The translations under genes and the position numbers were made by a program. Under the pieces are notes generated by a model. It searched no databases and was not told where the DNA came from. It saw nothing but the letters and a program-made list of their open reading frames with translations. From assembly GCF_020080835.1 (NCBI RefSeq), contig NC_058164.1:12036142-12100141 (forward strand): DNA of 64,000 nt. The letters are read 5' to 3'. This document shows, piece by piece, positions 61,571-64,000 of the stretch. The stretch is from Cotesia glomerata (Eukaryota > Arthropoda > Insecta > Hymenoptera > Braconidae). The first letter of the stretch is position 1. Each line of letters opens with the position of its first letter.

Positions 61571-62536
61571 GGTCCCATCGTGAAATTTTGTTGCAAGTAC
61601 CCAAGAAAAAATACCCTGAAAGTTTGGGCCCTTAATATTAATAGTAAGATCTCAACCCAGGCGTTTAAATTAAAGATTTCCCCTTAAAATAACACAGAAA
61701 CTTTGGCTTTTTTATGTTTAAATTTCTATAGCTCAGTGGCATTTCATAACATTGCTTCGACCATGGACGGGTTTTTTTCAGAATTGAATGCTCTACAAAA
61801 ATTTCCATTGCAGCCAAGCCGTAACTCGAACCGGCAAGGTAGTACAGGCCTCTAAACTTAATTTTTCTATGAAATTCGCGTTTTTTCGCATTTATCTCGT
61901 GAATCACAAGAGCTACAGAAAAAATTTGAACGACAAACTTGTAGAAAATTCAATTTCCTACAAAAAAAGTTTGAAGCACCAAGTCGATAAAATCAAAATT
62001 TTCAGAAATATTTAATGATATATTTTTAGTAATTTCAAATGTTTATCGAAAATTGCGTCAAATTATAAAAAATATCTATTAAAAATATTATTAAATATCT
62101 CCGAAAATATTGATTTTAGCGACTTGGTGCTCAGGACCTTTTTTGTAGGAAATTGAATGTTCTTCAATGAATGTTTGTCATTCAGATTTTTTCTGGTGCT
62201 CTAGTCATTCACGAGATAAATGCGAAAAAACGCGAATTTCATGGAAAAATTAAGTTTAGAGGCCTGTACTACCTTGCTGGTTCGAGTTATGGCTTGGCCG
62301 CAATGGACACTTTTGTGGAGCATTCAATTCTGAAAAAAACCCGTCCATGGTCGAAGCAATGCTATGAAACGCCACTGAGCTATAGAAATTTAAACATAAA
62401 AAAGCCAAAGTTTCTGTGTTTTTTTAAGGGGAAATCTTTAAACGCCTGGGTCGAGGTCTTAATATTATTATTAAGGGCCTAAACTTTCAGGGTATTTTTT
62501 TTTTGGATACTTGCAACAAAATTTCACGATGGGACC
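61571..62536. mobile_element. 1 kb palindrome
   Basis: Arms 61571 to ~62015 and ~62085 to 62536 are reverse complements (GGTCCCATCGTGAAATTTTG against CAAAATTTCACGATGGGACC) with several small indels. It reads as a foldback element more diverged than the 4.6 kb palindrome. The open frames on both strands are mirror images of each other, not genes. Confidence 0.8.
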
Positions 62537-64000
62537 AAAAAAAAAAAGTTTGGAAAATCCAAAAGTGCACGACTCATAATGCTCATTTAATTATGAAATA
62601 TAAAAAAAAAAAAAAAAAACTTAAGTCGATCAAAATTAATTGCCGAAAAAACAGCTGTAGTAGGAAGGTACTGCACAAGCGCCCCTGGTGGAATAAAATG
62701 TACATAATATCTATAGATATAGATGTATCACCATCCATATTAATTTTACGTGGATATATATAGATATACAGTCTTGTAGTTTTCGTTTTTTATTAATTGT
62801 AATTAAACGACACTGAATCAATTAACCATTCGCATTCAGTTACCTACAATCGTCGATTAGAATTAAAAAAAAAAAAAATTAACTCAAATAATGGATTTTT
62901 TCACAAGTTACAGTGTTTCCGGGTTTCACACATGACGGACAGGAAAATTTTTTGGTGTTTTTTTCCAATTCTATTGCAGTAAATCAATTTTTAAAAAGTA
63001 TGAAATTAATCTCCATTAAATTATCTCGACAATAGTATGCAAAATATCTTGATTACGTGAACTAACAAGGCTATAATAATAAAAATAGCCGCCAAAATGC
63101 GGCGAAAAAAATTTTTCGATCGTAAAGCACTCTCTGATGCTTCGCATCATGAGTCGTGCAAAATAGTTGAAAAAAAAAAAGTACCCTAATAAATATATAA
63201 AAAATGCATGTGGGTACTTAAATAAAAGCTCTTGATAAGTGTAACATCGGGATGAGCTTATATCTTTAAAAATGTCAATAGTTAAGAAATGACATTGTAT
63301 CTTGTCAACCATTGAAATTTTTAAAGATATAAGCTCACCCCGACATTACACTCATCGAGACCTTTCATTTGAGTACCCACATGAATTTTTTATATATTTA
63401 TAAGTCACATAGGGACTGCAGGTTGCTAGTTTTGATAATTCGTGCATTGAATTTCTTCAACAGAATGCATAACTTGAACAGGTCAATGAGTTTATTACAT
63501 CTGCTAGATTTAAGAATGTCATTTAATTCAATGCAGAAGAAAAATTACATGTAGCCAAGCTGATTCGGTGCATTTCAAAATACGATACCATCAACTGGAG
63601 CAAAGAGTATGTTCTCTTTAATTGCAATTGTTGGAGGGAAAATTTTAATTTAAATAATTAGATAATTATGATTAATAATTAGTTTAAAGCTTCATTGTAT
63701 TCAAAATTTTTACTTCAAAAATCTTAGATTTTTTGAAAATTATGTTTTTTAAAAATTTTTTGTAAAATTTAAAATTTTTTTTTTTTGAAATTTTAATTTT
63801 TTTTTTTAATTTGAATTTTATTGAAAATTTGGATTTTTTTGGAAATTTCAAATTTTTTTTGAAAAATCTGGGGTTGAAACTTGTTTTAGACAAATGAAAA
63901 TTTAAATATAAATTCAATCCGAATTTAATCCCGATTTTTTGTGCACTACACTGCGCTACAACTGCTTTTAGTTGATTCAGAAATGCATTCACGCTAACGC
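62537..64000. repeat. Inverted-repeat flank and AT-rich tail
   Basis: GCACGACTCAT near 62566 and ATGAGTCGTGC near 63148 form a wider inverted pair; 63150-63300 is the inverse of 61395-61560, and 63312-63400 repeats 60841-60930 directly. After 63400 the DNA is largely A- and T-runs with no gene. Confidence 0.45.

Noticed and set aside
61665..62482. Similar proteins on opposite strands at 61665-61907 and 62171-62482
   Set aside because: They are the two arms of one palindrome read from each side, not a gene pair.

Overview
The window is AT-rich eukaryotic DNA, almost certainly from an arthropod and most plausibly a hymenopteran such as a parasitoid wasp (inference from base composition, R1-clade retrotransposons with C-terminal CCHC, a THAP/YqaJ DNA transposon, and a single host-like immunoglobulin exon in a very large non-coding stretch). 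It has no prokaryotic organisation. Nearly everything recognisable is transposable-element DNA; probably this is a large intron or intergenic region around a cell-adhesion-type gene on the + strand (exon at 51.2 kb).

Layout. 0-2.2 kb: a small palindromic repeat, then a degenerate satellite built on a GTGTCGCT motif. 3.5-4.0, 10.7-13.1, 16.5-17.7, 33.2-37.4, 38.9-39.1, 46.5-46.7, 54.0-54.2 and 57.3-58.2 kb: about a dozen copies of one ~0.9-1.1 kb repeat, called W here, whose body contains a (TG)n/(CA)n tract. 4.6-7.3 kb: a 2.6 kb palindrome with 1.1 kb near-identical arms. 18.1-18.5 kb: a TTAA-flanked MITE. 21.3-25.5 kb: degenerate repeats, a tRNA-like SINE piece and a tandemly duplicated ~0.78 kb unit, two copies of which carry a PIF/Harbinger-type MITE. 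25.5-32.7 kb: an apparently intact two-gene DNA transposon (SWIM-YqaJ nuclease and THAP-DDE transposase, convergent) inside a nest of inverted-repeat elements. 39.1-46.5 kb: two R1-clade non-LTR retrotransposons in tandem. 46.7-50.4 kb: chimeric and composite elements, including a 35 bp hAT-like insertion. 51.7-59.5 kb: a DNA transposon with 463 bp terminal inverted repeats and a five-exon transposase, interrupted by W plus a retrotransposon. 59.7-60.2 kb: a tRNA-Leu-like SINE. 60.8-64 kb: more inverted-repeat DNA including a 1 kb palindrome.

How the parts fit. All four retrotransposon copies (A 13.1-16.5, B 39.1-44.0, C 44.1-46.5, D 54.2-57.3 kb) lie inside the (CA)n tract of a W repeat, all with the same orientation relative to the tract, and C and D each have 16 bp target duplications at its edge. 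R1-clade elements such as Mino and Waldo are known to use AC-type microsatellites; here the abundant W repeat supplies the microsatellite and so acts as a dispersed landing site. A, B and C are broken; D has an uninterrupted ORF2 but lacks its first 13 codons. The DNA transposon at 26-30 kb is the best candidate for a still-functional gene set.
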